From Costus lasius (taxonomy: Eukaryota; Streptophyta; Magnoliopsida; Zingiberales; Costaceae): DNA of 64,000 bases. The translations under genes were made by a program, and so were the position numbers. The stretch lies in assembly GCA_027563935.2 (NCBI GenBank), contig CM050449.1, positions 61,074,056 to 61,138,055 on the forward strand, written 5' to 3'. This document shows positions 12,091 through 24,183 of this stretch, one piece after another. The notes beneath the pieces were generated by a model. It saw only the letters and a list, made by a program, of their open reading frames with translations, was not told the DNA's origin and ran no database searches. Each line of letters begins with the position of its first letter. The stretch's first letter is position 1.

Positions 12091-13966
12091 GATGCAGCAA
12101 GGAAAGGTAGTTGCTTATGCTTCAAGGCAACTCAAAGACTATGAGGTAAACTACCCCACTCATGATCTGGAGTTGGCAGCTGTAGTTTTTGCCTTGAAGA
12201 TCTGGAGGCACTATCTGTTTGGACAGACATTTGAATTGTTTACAGATCACCAGAGCTTGAAGTATATCTTCACTCAGAAAGAGCTGAATATGAGACAGAG
12301 GCGATGGCTTGAATGGATAAAGGATTACGACTTCACCATCCAATATCAGTCTGGTAAAGCCAATGTGGTGGCTGATGCTCTTAGTCGGTATCCTGTGACT
12401 CAGATAGCTGCACTGCGAGTCCAGGAGTGGCGACTATTACAGGAGTTCAGTGACTTACATCTGAGTGTGACTCCGGGTGAGAGAGGCGGTCTTCTAGCTT
12501 CTCTCAGGGTTCAGTCAGACTTACTGCAGAGACTGAGATCAGGGCAGCAGTCAGATCCGGATATTCTACGGTGGAAAGAGAGGTCGGAGCAAGGCTGTGT
12601 TGAGAATTTCAGTATGTCGGATGATGGTCTCCTCAGATTCCGTGGAAGGGTCTGTGTCCCTGAGGACCCTGAGTTGAGAAATGAAATTCTTAAGGAAAGC
12701 CATTGCACTAAGTATACCGTTCATCCTGGTAGTACCAAGATGTATCAGGATCTGAAAAAGACTTTTTGGTGGCATGGTATGAAGAAGGATGTGCATTTGT
12801 TTGTGTCCAGATGTTTGACTTGCCAAACCGTGAAGGCTGAGCATCAGAGCCCGGGCGGTTTGATGCAGTCTCTCCCTATTCCTCAGTGGAAGTGGGAGCA
12901 TATCAGTATGGACTTTGTGTGTGGACTGCCCAATACCAGAAGGAATCATGATGCCGTATGGGTGATTGTGGACAGACTCACGAAGTCAGCTCACTTCTTA
13001 CCGATCAAAATGACTTACAGTTTGGATCGGTTAGCAAAACTGTACATCGATGAGATTGTCAGATTGCATGGAGTTCCCTTGGACATTGTCTCTGACCGTG
13101 ATCCTCGATTTCTGTCCAGGTTTTGGAAGAAATTACAGGAAGATTTGGGAACTAATCTGAGTTTCAGCACTGCATATCATCCTCAATCTGATGGTCAGAC
13201 AGAGAGAACTATTCAGACACTTGAGGATCTTCTGAGATCTTATGTGGTTGACTGGTCTGTTGAGTGGGATCTGGACTTATCACTGATAGAGTTCACCTAC
13301 AACAATAGCTTTCACTCTAGCATACAGATGGCTCCGTATGAGGCCCTATATGGGAGGAAATGCAGAACACCTATATGCTGGGAGGAAACTGGGGACAGAA
13401 CAGTGCTAAGGTCTGATGCTGTTCAGGAAGCCACTGAGAAGATCAGAGAAATTCAGAGAAAGATGAAGATTGCTCAGGATAGACAGAAGAGTTATGCTGA
13501 TGTGAGGCGGCGTCCTCTTGAGTTTTTGGTGGGAGAGCATGTTTTCCTAAAAGTCTCACCTATGAAAGGGGTGATGAGATTTGGGAAGAGGGGGAAATTG
13601 AGTCCCAGGTACATTGGTCCCTTTGATATCATTGAGAGGGTTGGACCGGTGGCATACCGACTTGCTCTGCCCCCATCACTGGAACACCTCCATAATGTGT
13701 TCCATGTTTCTGCACTCAGAAAATATTGTTCTGATCCTTCTCATGTTCTAGAGTTGGAACCTCTTCAGCTTGAAGAGAACATGACTTTTGTGGTGAAACC
13801 TCTCAGAATTGAAGATAGAAAAGAGAAAGTGCTGAGAAATAAGGTTATTCCACTTGTGAAAGTCATCTGGGGAAATCAGTCTGTTGAAGAAGCCTCTTGG
13901 GAGGTTGAAGCAGATATGAGAAAGGAGCATCCTCACCTGTTCAGTGACGGGCTTGGTCAGCTTTAG
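12091..13966 (+). pseudogene. Tekay-1 pol, right fragment (RNase H, integrase, chromodomain-like tail)
   Basis: This continues the frame broken at 2975 and is open for about 620 codons to a TAG at 13964-13966. First comes the rest of RNase H ([35 protein letters not shown]). Then comes integrase, with an HHCC region (H in [10 protein letters not shown] in RCLTCQ) and the DDE residues in [16 protein letters not shown] and GQTERTIQ. The GPF-type linker ([12 protein letters not shown]) follows. The C-terminus ([16 protein letters not shown]) is the degenerate chromodomain typical of Tekay elements. No premature stop is seen, so apart from the insertions Tekay-1 pol looks intact in this window. 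It is followed at once by a polypurine tract and the 3' LTR. Confidence 0.93.
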
Positions 13967-13982
13967 AGGACTAAAGCTCTAT

Positions 13983-13995
13983 AAGGGGGGGAGAA
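13983..13995 (+). other. Polypurine tract of Tekay-1
   Basis: The purine run AAGGGGGGGAGAA ends directly at the TG of the 3' LTR (13996), 17 bases after the pol stop codon. Confidence 0.88.
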
Positions 13996-14895
13996 TGTAA
14001 CGCCCTCGATTTTTCTGAATTATGATTTAAGGTTAGAAATTCTGTTTCTGTATTTTTATCTGTTAAAATTTTGGGATTTTTGCCTAAGTGTAGGAATTTT
14101 TCCTACAGGGCAAAAATAATTATTTTGGTTGGGGATTTGAACCCTCAACCTTGATTCTTTGCTCCTGGAATTCCTTCCACCATGGTGGCGCATATTTCTG
14201 ATGTTATTGGAGTGGCGCAGGGTGGTTAAGCCCTGGTAAGCCCATAAAACCGATTTTTCACTTAAGTTAACTGGGTTATTGGATCTTGGATCCGTTTGGG
14301 GTGGGAGAAAAAGAGGAATTGCGTGAGGGCTCCTCTCCCTCACGACTTTTGTTGGTTTTCTTGCCCTAGCCGCCTTTGGTTGTCGCCCCTCACTGTGCTT
14401 GGCGCCTCCTGAAATTTCTGACGCTGGTGGTGGCAGACTGGTGGTGGACGAACTTCCTGTTGATCCTCTGTCTTGGCGTTTTTCTCTGTGGACGATTTTT
14501 CTGGTGAGTAATTCGATCCTAAGGAGTCTAATCCGCTAAATTATAGATTATCATTCAATTAAAATTCGTTATTTGCAATGATTATCTGTATGAACCAAAT
14601 TTCGACGTCTCTTGTGTCTTCTATGCTTGATTTGGGTTTTGAATCTCATGATATTCGTTTCTATGGGGACGAATTCAAATATTTATAGGGTTTTAAAATC
14701 CTGTTCTGCTGAAATCTGCATTCTCTAATCTGACCTTTGTGTACTATAACCCCAATATCTCATGGCCTATAGATCCAAATCGCACGAAATAAATTTTGTA
14801 TGAAACTAGATACATTCGGCTTTTATTTGAATGTGATATCAACCATATCTGAGCTGTATTCGTATTTCAATCTGTATTGCAATCTAGCTGTACAA

Positions 14896-15235
14896 AATCA
14901 GTTTTCTGGAAATCTGGATTTCGACCTTTATGTGTTCGAACCATCATATCTCCCTAGGTATAGCCCGAAATCTTGTCAAATCAGTTTTATTAGAAAGTAG
15001 ACTCGAAGGGATTCATTTTGACTACCATGTCGCCTATTTTCTGTTAGTTATTGGCTCTGAAATTTGTGTCGCAATTCTGATATACGAATCTGTTTTCTGG
15101 AATTCTGAAATCCCGACCTTTCTATGTTCGAACACCCATACCTCCCCAGTTATAACTCCAAATCCGACGGATTCAGTTCTATTGAAAAGTAGATTCAAAT
15201 AGCTTCATTGTGAATATCATATTGCCTATTTTAGA
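14896..15235 (+). repeat. Two diverged direct repeats, period about 191 bp, inside Tekay-1 LTR
   Basis: The stretch from AATCAGTTTTCTGG (14896) to about 15043 recurs from AATCTGTTTTCTGG (15087) to about 15235. Shared landmarks are a GTTCGAAC core, ...AGAAAGTAGA / ...AAAAGTAGA and GCCTATTTT. The copies are clearly diverged. Confidence 0.75.
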
Positions 15236-16375
15236 TTACTTACTTATGCATATGTGAAATTCGAAATTTACCTGTGCCGGACGGATATTCCTTTGTGAGA
15301 AAAATTTATCCTGTATGGTTTAATCTCTTAAATTGTGATCTGTAGTTCTTCTAAAATTATTTGCTTGATGAGAAATTATAGAGAAAACAAAATTTGGGGA
15401 TTTAACTAAGAACTTAGGAAATTTTCGAAAATCATGGTTCGGGCCAATTTTGGGGCTTTTGTCATTTTCCTTCACAAACGTGCAATTAAAATTATCTGTA
15501 GTTGGGGACTGAAATTATTTTCATGAAATTTGTATGTTCTGCAAGGATTCTGAAAATTTCGCCCTTGCGGTGATTCCTTTTGACTCACATTTTTTTAGGA
15601 ATTTTGGGGAAGAATATTACAATGAATATCTGTATATATTTTCCTATAATTCCTAGGCTTGTTTAATTGTTTGTTATGTGAAAAATTTCTATTCTGTACA
15701 TATGTTGTGAATTTTCTGAAACTTTGAATGTGTTATAACCTTTGTGAGAACATAGAATGGTTTGACATGAATTAAGGATAGTTGCATGAAATCTAAGGAA
15801 TTCAAGGAATTCACTCATATATCACTTCTGGTTGATGGTAAAAAAATTATGAAGTGTGTTCAGCTTTGATTTTCTGCAAATTGTGATTTTGTTAAGGACT
15901 GGATATTGGGGTGTGTCATTTTCTGGTTTGTGAGACACTTTGGGCATGATGTGAGAATTGAGTAGTAGTTAGTCCTACTCCTCCGTTTCAGCATGACCTG
16001 TTCTGTAAAAAAAAAATATGCCCTAGTGTAGCACTCTTCCGTGTCCTTACCCTCCTTTTGTGGCGCTGTAATGGTGCTGATAGTCTACTACGACCCTTGA
16101 GACACTAGTGAAGGGTAGATGTGAGCTGGTCTCACCTTCCGTTCTCCCTCCACTATTTCTGTTCTGTTCTGGGTATTGGAGGCCAGAGTGCCACGTCCTG
16201 ACAAGACGGGGGCCACCCACTAATACCTCCTCACCATTCTGTTTCTGATATGCATGCATGTCTCGTCCTCGGCAGAGGTGGGGTCAGACCTTCTGTGGTC
16301 ATCAGACCTTCTGTGGTCTTCAGGCCTTCTGTGGCCTTTCTGTTTCCGATGTAGACTATCCGTTTGGATTCTGAA

Positions 16376-16480
16376 AATTCTGATTTTCTGTCTGTCAGCT
16401 CTGATTTCTGTAGTTCTGTTTCGATCTGTCTGTCTGTCAGCTCTGATTTTCTGTAGTTCTGTTCCGATCTGTATTATAGA
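16376..16480 (+). repeat. Short tandem repeats in Tekay-1 LTR
   Basis: A unit of about 57 bp, CTGTCTGTCAGCTCTGAT followed by a TTCTGTAGTTCTGTT core, occurs twice. Just upstream (16288-16340) a CCTTCTGTGG motif occurs three times. Confidence 0.75.
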
Positions 16481-17308
16481 TGTGTTGGGCAGTGTGATTA
16501 GTTGGAATGGGTTGGTATACTTATATCCTACTTCATGCTTGATGCCTATTGTTATAAGTGTCTGTATTTGATTATGTTTTGTTTCTGATATGAGTGTACA
16601 TGTTAAGTGTCTTATCTGCAAGCATGATATTGTTGATGTGTACTATGGATGACTTTTAGTGTCTTTTACTCACTGAGCTTTTTAGCTCACCCCCGTTGTT
16701 TAAATATTTTCAGGTGAGACGTCAGGACAGTGATTGCTACAGCTACTTAATTTGTTATAATGCTTGCTAATGTTTCATATAATTTCTAAGAGTTATCTTC
16801 TAAAGATTTATCAGGCCTGCGTGCCTAACTTACTTATATGACACGTTTTATCTCCTGAGGGCTTATGCCTGTTTTCAGGATATTATATTATAGTTGTCTT
16901 GTCTTATTGTTGGATACGAGTTTTGCAGTCATGAAAATACAATTGTTCTTATTCTGAAATGTGTAACCGAGTTATTGTTGTTTTTGGTATCTGAATAATC
17001 AGTTTCTGCAATATTTCTGAAATTTGTGTTCTCCACATATGTGTAGTATGGACATCTGTTTTGTTCCAGGATATATGGGTCTATGCAGCAGTAATTTAGT
17101 ATACTTGCTGCCGGATTTTGTTTTCTTCTGGATTTCCGGATTTCTATTTCCTAGTAATCGATCCTACTCAGTTCTGTGCGGTTTTCAGTTCCGTAGTAAT
17201 GTCCTTCGATGCCGCTTTCTTCTTGTGTTTTAATGGAAGAGTAAAAATTTTTAAAAACCCCGTATTTTACTTGTATGCGTGTGGGGTGTGATTCTGAGGG
17301 TTGTTACA

Positions 17309-17608
17309 TAGATGAAGGGGAATCGCACGGGTTGGCGATTGGCATGGATTGCCTACCAGTGATTAGTGCTTGAACTCTCTGTGCATCTTATCTCGCCTGA
17401 GCGGGACGCGGAGATCAAATATGAAATCTGGATCCCATCTCACTAAAAGAGTTTTACTCTTTCGGGCTGTTTTATTGGATTTTCAGTCAGATAAAATAGT
17501 GAGAAAAGAATCACTCTTAAGTCCTGGAATGATTCTAACATGGATATTGACCTTGTTGTTCTTGCTATGTTGTAGATTCCTGCAGCAACGAACACCACAG
17601 GGCTCAAC
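17309..17608 (+). other. Partial leader of Copia-2
   Basis: This segment is homologous to the last 300 bases of the Copia-1 leader. A shared TTGTAG motif precedes gag. There is no ATG at the place where Copia-1 and Copia-3 begin gag. The Copia-1 start codon position reads ACA here, and the Copia-3 start position reads GCA. Confidence 0.8.
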
Positions 17609-20600
17609 TTGCGATCCATATTGGAAAAGGAGAAGTTTGCTGGGCCAAACTTCTCAGACTGGTACAGACAGCTGAAGATTGTCCTCAAAGCTGAGAGAAA
17701 GCTGTACGTCCTTGAGTCGGCAATGCCGGCTCAACCCGCTACGAACGCCGCAAGGGCGGTTCGAGATGCTTATGAGAAGCACGTAAGTGATAGTACTGAT
17801 GTCGCTTGCCTTATGCTTGCGTCAATGACGCCCGAGCTCCAGCGTCAGCATAAGGATTTGTCTACTATTGATATTATAGCAAATCTGAAATTGCTGTATG
17901 CTGCACAGGCAAGGACAGAACACTATAACATGACGAAACTTTTCTTTCATAGCAAACTGACTGAAGGGAGTCCAGTGGGAGCTCACGTACTCAAGATGAT
18001 TGGGTACAAAGAAGCTCTAGAGAAACTGGGTCATACCATCAATCAAGAACTTGTTGTAGACATTATCTTGCAGTCTCTTCCGGCTTCTTTCGATGCGTTC
18101 ATTATTAATTTTAATATGAACAAAATCGACTGTACTCCGGCAGAATTACTGAATATGCTCTGCACTACAGAGCAGACTCTTGAGAAGGGAAGGCCTTCAT
18201 CCTCTGTTTTGATGGTCCCTTCTGGGAATAAAAAGAAGGGAAAGAAGGGCAAAACCCCTATCAAGAGCTACAACAAGGCTTTGAAACAAAAGATAAAGCG
18301 GTCAAAGGACAACAGATGCTTCCATTGTGGCCAGCTGGGTCACTGGAAGAAGGACTGTAGAGCGCTCCGAGGAGAGAAGAAGGGAAGCAAGCCTTCCACT
18401 TCTGGCTCAGGTATTTTCGTGACTGAAGTCATGGTTGCTTCTTCTATTTCATGGGTGTTGGACACTGCATGTGGAGTTCACATTTGTTCAAATGTGTAGG
18501 AACTTAAGAGAAGAAGACAGGTGGGACAGCATGAGGTGGACCTACGAGTTGGAAACGGGGCACGAGTTGCTGCTGTTGCTGTAGGAGAATATCACATCTC
18601 TTTACCATCTGGACTTGTATTAGAACTTGACAATTGTTACTTTGTACCAAGCATAACAAAGAATATTATCTCAATTCCTGCTCTTGTCAGGAAAGGTTTT
18701 TCATTTGAATGCAAAACTTCACAGTGCTGTATTTCATTTGATGGTATTGTTTATGCAACTGGGTCGATTAACAATGGGTTATACATGTTGGACATGGAAT
18801 GTTCTGTACAACAAATTGATAATAAGAAAGCCAAGTATGCTGATGACAGCACCTTGTTATGGCATAGTCGTCTAGGTCATATTAACAAGAAACGCATTAA
18901 GCGGTTGCATGACTATGGACTGCTGGGATCATTCTCCTATGAGGAGCTTGATATATGCAAGGCTTGTTTAATGGGTAAGATGACGAAGACTCCTTTTACT
19001 AATAAAGGTAAAAGGGCTTCAGGTTTACTTGACCTTATTCACAGTGATGTGTGTGGGCCATTTAGTAAACATGCTAGAGGTGGCTATTCATACTTCATTA
19101 CTTTTACTGATAATTTCAGTAGGTATGGTTATGTCTACTTAATGAGACATAAGAGTGAATCTTTTGACAAGTTCAAAGAATTCAAAAATGAAGTACAGAA
19201 TCAGTTAGGCCGAAATATCAAGGCACTTCGATCAGATCGAGGTGGAGAATACTTGAGTCATGAGTTTAATGACTATCTGAAGGAGTGTGGGATCATCTCA
19301 CAACTCACTCCGCCAGGGACACCGCAATGGAATGGTGTGTCCGAGAGGAGGAATCGAACCTTATTGGATAAGGTTCGTTCTATGATGAGTCAAGCTACTC
19401 TACCTTACTCCTTTTGGGGATTTGCACTAGAAACAGCTGCAAAGATGCTAAACCGAGTGCCATCCAAGGCCGTTTCAAAGACGCCATATGAGTTATGGTA
19501 TAAGAAACAGCCGAGCTTGACATTTATCAAGATCTGGGGTTGCGAGGCTTATGTCAAAAAGCTCGCCTCTGGGAAATTGGAAAGCAGATCTGATAAATGC
19601 ATATTTGTCGGATACCCTAAAGAAACTAAGGGTTATTATTTCTACAATCCCAAGGAGAATAAAGTGTTTGTTGCTCGAACGGCTATTTTTCTTGAGAAGG
19701 AGTTTCTTCTGCAAGAGGCCAGTGGGAGAGAAATAAAGCTGGATGAAATTCCAGAAGAGGGACAAAGTAGTCAAGCAAAGTTGGAAGAGCCTGAGCCAAT
19801 AGATCAGGTTAATGTTCAACCTGAGGCTCAGGCATCACGGGAACCGCGTAGATCGGGAAGGATTCGTCGTCAACCTGAGCGCTATGACGGAGTCTACATC
19901 ATTAATGATGAACCCCTCACTTATGCGGATGCGGTCAGTGGACCGGAGTCAGCAAGATGGCTTGAAGCTATGCGAGCCGAGATGGACTCCATGTCAGATA
20001 ACCAAATCTGGGATTTGGTTGATTCGCCTTCGGGGATAATCCCTATAGGCTGTAAGTGGATCTTCAGAAAGAAGAAAGACATGGATGGTAACGTAGTTAC
20101 CTATAAGGGCAGGCTGGTTGCGAAAGGTTTCAAACAAATCTACGGGATAGATTATGATGAAACTTTCTCTCCTGTAGCCATGTTCAAGTCCATTCGAATT
20201 ATTCTCGCGATAGCAGCATATTATGATTATGAGATCTGGCAAATGGATGTGAAAACCGCTTTCCTTAACGGAAAATTAGAAGAGGATGTGTACATAACAC
20301 AACCTGAAGGTTTCATTAACCCATCAGAACGTCATAAAATATGCAAATTAAAGAAGTCCATTTATGGACTAAAACAAGCATCGAGAAGCTGGAATATTCG
20401 TTTTGATGAATCAGTTTCTGAATTTGGTTTCATCAAAAATGAAGATGACCCGTGTGTATATAAAAGGTTTAGTGGGAGCGTGATTACTTTCCTAGTTCTC
20501 TACGTCGATGATATTTTAATCATTGGAAACGATATTCCTGAACTGCATGCAGTCAAAGCATGGTTAGGAAAATGTTTCTAGATGAAAGATTTAGGAGAAG

Positions 20601-21484
20601 CGACCTATATACTAGGTGTGAAGATCTTTAGAGATAGATCTAATAGGCTTCTCGGGCTATGCCAAAGTACTTACATCGATAAGGTCCTGGAGAGATTCCA
20701 TTTAGAAAATTCTAAAAGAGGATATCTTCTAGTCAGACATGGTCTGAATCTTTCAAAAGGCCAGTGTCCTCAAACACAGTCTGAGAAAGATGAGATGGAC
20801 AATACGCCTTATGCTTCGGCTATTGGGTCCATCATGTATGCGATGTTGTGTACTCGCCCAGACGTCGCTTACGGGTTAAGCGTAACCAGTCGGTTCCAAG
20901 GTAATCCAGGGAAGGCACACTGGATTGCAGTCAAGAACGTTTTGAAATATCTTCGCAGAACCAAAGATATATTCTTGATTTATGGAGGTCAGGGAGAACT
21001 CAGTACTGAAGGATATACTGATGCCTTGTTCCAATCTGACCAAGACGATTTCCGATCGCAATCAGGCTATGTTTTTAGCTTGAATGGAGGAGCAGTGGTG
21101 TGGAAGAGTTTCAAACAATCAATTGTTGCTGATTCCACAACAGAAGCCGAGTATGTTGCAGCCTCAGAAGCATCAAAGGAGGCAGTATGGATTCGTAAGT
21201 TCATTCAGGAACTTGGTGTTGTTCCTTCAAGTGCAGATCCATTGGTTATCTTCTGTGATAACACCAGAGCGATTGCACAAGCAAAGGAACCACGGTCACA
21301 CCAGAAGTCCAAGCACATACAGAGAAGGTTTCACTTGATCCGTGAAATCATTGATCGAGGAGACATCAAGATCTGCAAGATTCATACAGATGACAATCTA
21401 GCTGACCCGCTTACAAAGCCTCTGACGCAGCAGAAGCATGAGAAGCACTGTAAAAATATGGGCTTGAGATTTCTCAACCATTAG
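17609..21484 (+). pseudogene. Copia-2 gag-pol polyprotein, two premature TAG stops
   Basis: This is the same 1,290-codon Angela architecture as Copia-1. The order is gag, CCHC knuckle CFHCGQLGHWKKDC (from 18317), protease LDTACG, integrase (HHCC, then D in HSDVCGP, D in RSDRGGEY, E in SERRNRT), RT with YVDD (20501-20512), and RNase H with YTDAL, TEAEY and FCDN. The stretch stays in one frame but is cut by TAG at 18497-18499 (protease) and TAG at 20579-20581 (end of RT). At both sites Copia-1 has CAG. No in-frame ATG exists at the expected gag start. The frame is open from TTG at 17609, and the first in-frame ATG is near 17722. It is a dead copy unless readthrough occurs. Confidence 0.94.
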
Positions 21485-21489
21485 TTTAA

Positions 21490-21504
21490 GTGCAAGTGGG
21501 AGAT
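21490..21504 (+). other. Polypurine tract of Copia-2
   Basis: GTGCAAGTGGGAGAT directly precedes the LTR start TG at 21505 and is the same motif as in Copia-1 and Copia-3. Confidence 0.85.
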
Positions 21505-23158
21505 TGTTAGGGTATGCCCTTAAGGCTAATGTTTGAGGCCTTGGGTTATTGTCAGTATCATGTATAAACTAAATATATTTATTTTTAAAGGCAATTGTTG
21601 TTATTCAGATTGTTACATTATCTGCTATTATATGTGTACTTCTGGGTAATGTCTCAATGATGTTCAGTTTAGCTGACATTCAGTATTGTCCTTAGGCGAG
21701 ATATCTTGGTGAACATGAGACAGCCTTGGTATGATTGAGACTAATATGTGTTCTAATCTTATAGGATGCTTCGAGCATGGAATAAGATTTAGACACATAG
21801 GTGCATTGGATGTACTGGACTGACCCTTCTCAGGATATTCAATTGTTTGTCACAATGTGAATAATCCTTGTATGCAAGCAAGTGGCATATTCCCTCTGAC
21901 TTGAGATCACTTGTGTTTCTAAGTGATGATTAGCATTATCTTGAGGTAGTTCCATATCATTTGAAAGATAATGATTAAGGATTATCTTGGATAGTGGGCA
22001 TGAGTCATGTTAGGGTACTTGTGATAGATATAGGATTGCCTCTCCTAGTTGGAGTGTGATGTTCTAAGGGGGCCCTATGGATGAAATGGTTGAGAATATG
22101 TATGGCCATACCCAGACGACTATGTTCATCTTATCTAACCATTTTCATCATGTTGGAATCACAGGCTTGACACGCTTGTCCGACAAGAACATCCAGTGGC
22201 AAAGGGAAACATGTATGCCAAGTGAATGAGATTCACACTTGTGCTGTGGTTTGGGAGTAGTCTTGGAAGACTCTTTCCTTCATATTGGAAGACAGTGATG
22301 TGTTGCTAGATACCTCTCTCTGGTCATGATAACGTAAGTTATCATTACCGACATTGAAGGAAACCCTTAGGGTCGCACAATTTGATGATATGGCTTACTT
22401 ATGTCAGATCGTGTGGACTAGAATTATTCTAGTTCAGTTTAAAGGATTTTAAGCTCTGATTAAAAGTGAGATCTAGTCTAATCATGTTTGATTGATTAGG
22501 ACATGTGATCGGTAAGCTTTGATCGGAGGATTGAAGCTTGATCGTAAAGATCAGGGGTTCAATGTGATGTGTGGTTAGATCTTGAGCCATTTGGTTCAAA
22601 GAAGATTATAACCAGGGCTGGTTTGATTTGGTGCTTGAACCAAATTGAGATTGAACCGGTTCACTTGTGAATGCATGGTTCAATCAAAGAGGAGTTTTCG
22701 ATCGCTTAAAGGGAAGTTATGGAGGGAGTTGCTAATTCGGTTCTTACCATAAGTGGTGGCCGAATTTTCCTTTTTTGTGCATCCACGTTTTTCGAAAGCC
22801 CTCTCGCCTCCTCCTCTCTTCGCTCTCGTGTGGATCATCTTCACGCAAGGAAGAGAAGCTCGACCGGCCAAGGGGACACACATCATCCTTTCCTAGAGAC
22901 GATCAAGACTCCTTGGTGTCTTTGCTAGCACAAGAAACACAAGGAAGAAAGTCTTTCTCATCTTGTGTGTGACATCTTTGGAGAAGAGGCACTCGCCCCT
23001 TTCATCTTCCAAGTCGCCTCTCACATCATGGCACAGGTAATACTCTAACTTGTCTTATACAAGTTAAACAAGGTTGATCATGTACTCATGTCATGCGATC
23101 CTAGTATTTCCGCTGCGACAAGTTTTTGAATAATGCTTGTGAACTAGGTTTCCTTACA
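21505..23158 (+). repeat. 3' LTR of Copia-2 (family A)
   Basis: It starts TGTTAGGGTATGCCC and ends TTTCCTTACA, 1,654 bp, with the palindrome GTATGGCCATAC at 22100-22111. It is noticeably diverged from the Copia-1 LTRs. It lacks the CCCCTTGAAGGGG inverted repeat near the 3' end seen in Copia-1. Small ORFs inside are not conserved in the other LTRs in a way that suggests coding. Confidence 0.92.
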
Positions 23159-24183
23159 GAAAGCTTGATGTAATAGAGAACTTGATGAAAGAAACCCCTT
23201 TTTTTCTTCTTTCGTTTTGGAGTTTTTGTTTTTTTTTCCTTTTTTTTTAATTTTTTTTTTGTGTTTGTGTGTCTCTAAACTTTTGTTAGAGAATCTTTTC
23301 CAATAAAGGCTTTGCCCCCCTTTTTTTTCTTTCTTTCCAAATGATTGCCCTAAATTGTAGTGTGGAGGGCAAATGATATGATAGGATAATTGTACAGTGA
23401 AGTAGCGAGGGTTATGCATTGAGTTTCCATACCAACAAGCAATCAAGTAAACTGCATAGATAGATAAAGCAATCCACTTAACCAGAAGAACAAAAACATC
23501 ACATAAGTTTTGAAACCCTTAATAAAATTGAACATGTTCCCCATCAATTGTCATCCATCGAATAAACTAATTACAAGAACCTATCTATCTTAATCACAGT
23601 CGGCATCCAAGGAGACAAGGTTAAACATAGAACAATTTCATTCATATCATGGCATCCTGAATATTCATCATGTGAAATCACAATTCACAAACAAAAAATT
23701 TCAAGAACATTTCATCATCAGATACAACAAAATAGCATCACAAAATAGTATATTAACATCAGAGTACCATCACATCATCACAAAATCAAAAATTTTCATC
23801 ACAGCATCCTATCAACATCCATAGATTTATCATCGGAGGCAACCAAATAGCATCTTAAAGTATCATCACAACATTGTGTCAAAAGCATCACAACATCAAA
23901 ATACTCATAATAGTGTCAACAGCATCACAGCAGCCTATCAACATCCATAGATTCATCATCGGAGGCAACCAAATAGCATCTTAAAGTATCATCACAACAT
24001 TGTGTCAAAAGCATCACAACATCAAAATACTCAGAATAGTGTCAACAGCATCACAACATCAAAGTTGTCAAAGTTTTCAAAATACCCTACATCACTCCCA
24101 GACTAAAATTTAGCATAGTCCTCTATGCTATAAAGAAGAATTGCACAAAAATTGGTAAAGATGGGTTATGATACTCACAAAAG
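23159..24183 (-). other. 3' untranslated part of Athila-1 downstream of the env-like ORF
   Basis: This is a stretch without a gene. It contains T-rich runs (23193-23335), then A/C-rich sequence dominated by CATCA/ACATC words (23640-24060). Athila elements have a non-coding segment between the env-like ORF and the 3' LTR, and this fits. No Athila 3' LTR is visible before the Copia-2 LTR begins, so it should lie left of Copia-2, off-window, or be lost. Confidence 0.6.
23803..24056. repeat. Two tandem copies of a 126-bp repeat
   Basis: The unit beginning near CAGCATCCTATCAACATCC (23803) recurs at 23929 (CAGCAGCCTATCAACATCC). Later landmarks such as GTGTCAACAGCATCAC (23913 and 24039) keep the same 126-bp offset. 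The copies differ at only a few bases. Confidence 0.9.

Larger units (their letters stand above)
13996..17308 (+). repeat. 3' LTR of Tekay-1 (about 3.3 kb)
   Basis: It begins TGTAACGCCCTCG after the polypurine tract and ends GGGTTGTTACA at 17308, giving 3,313 bp with TG...CA ends. Long LTRs are normal for Tekay. After 17308 the Copia-2 leader begins at once, so Tekay-1 sits in Copia-2. Its TSD should be TAGAT (17309-17313), but the partner is outside the window. Inside are a pair of about 190-bp repeats (14896-15235) and short T/C-rich repeats (16376-16480). Small ORFs here look random. Confidence 0.92.
17309..23158 (+). mobile_element. Copia-2: 3' part of an Angela-type copia, 5' end cut off by Tekay-1
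   Basis: From 17310 the sequence matches the Copia-1 leader, then gives gag-pol, polypurine tract and a family A 3' LTR ending at 23158. The 5' LTR, PBS and first part of the leader are missing here because Tekay-1 inserted in the leader. They should lie left of the window. The base following the LTR begins a probable TSD, GAAAG (23159-23163). Copia-2 itself lies in the 3' region of Athila-1. Confidence 0.9.

Noticed and set aside
14125..14150. GGGGATTTGAACCC in the Tekay-1 LTR resembles an inverted tRNA B box.
   Set aside because: Only the single word matches. It sits inside a well-bounded LTR and no tRNA fold is possible around it.
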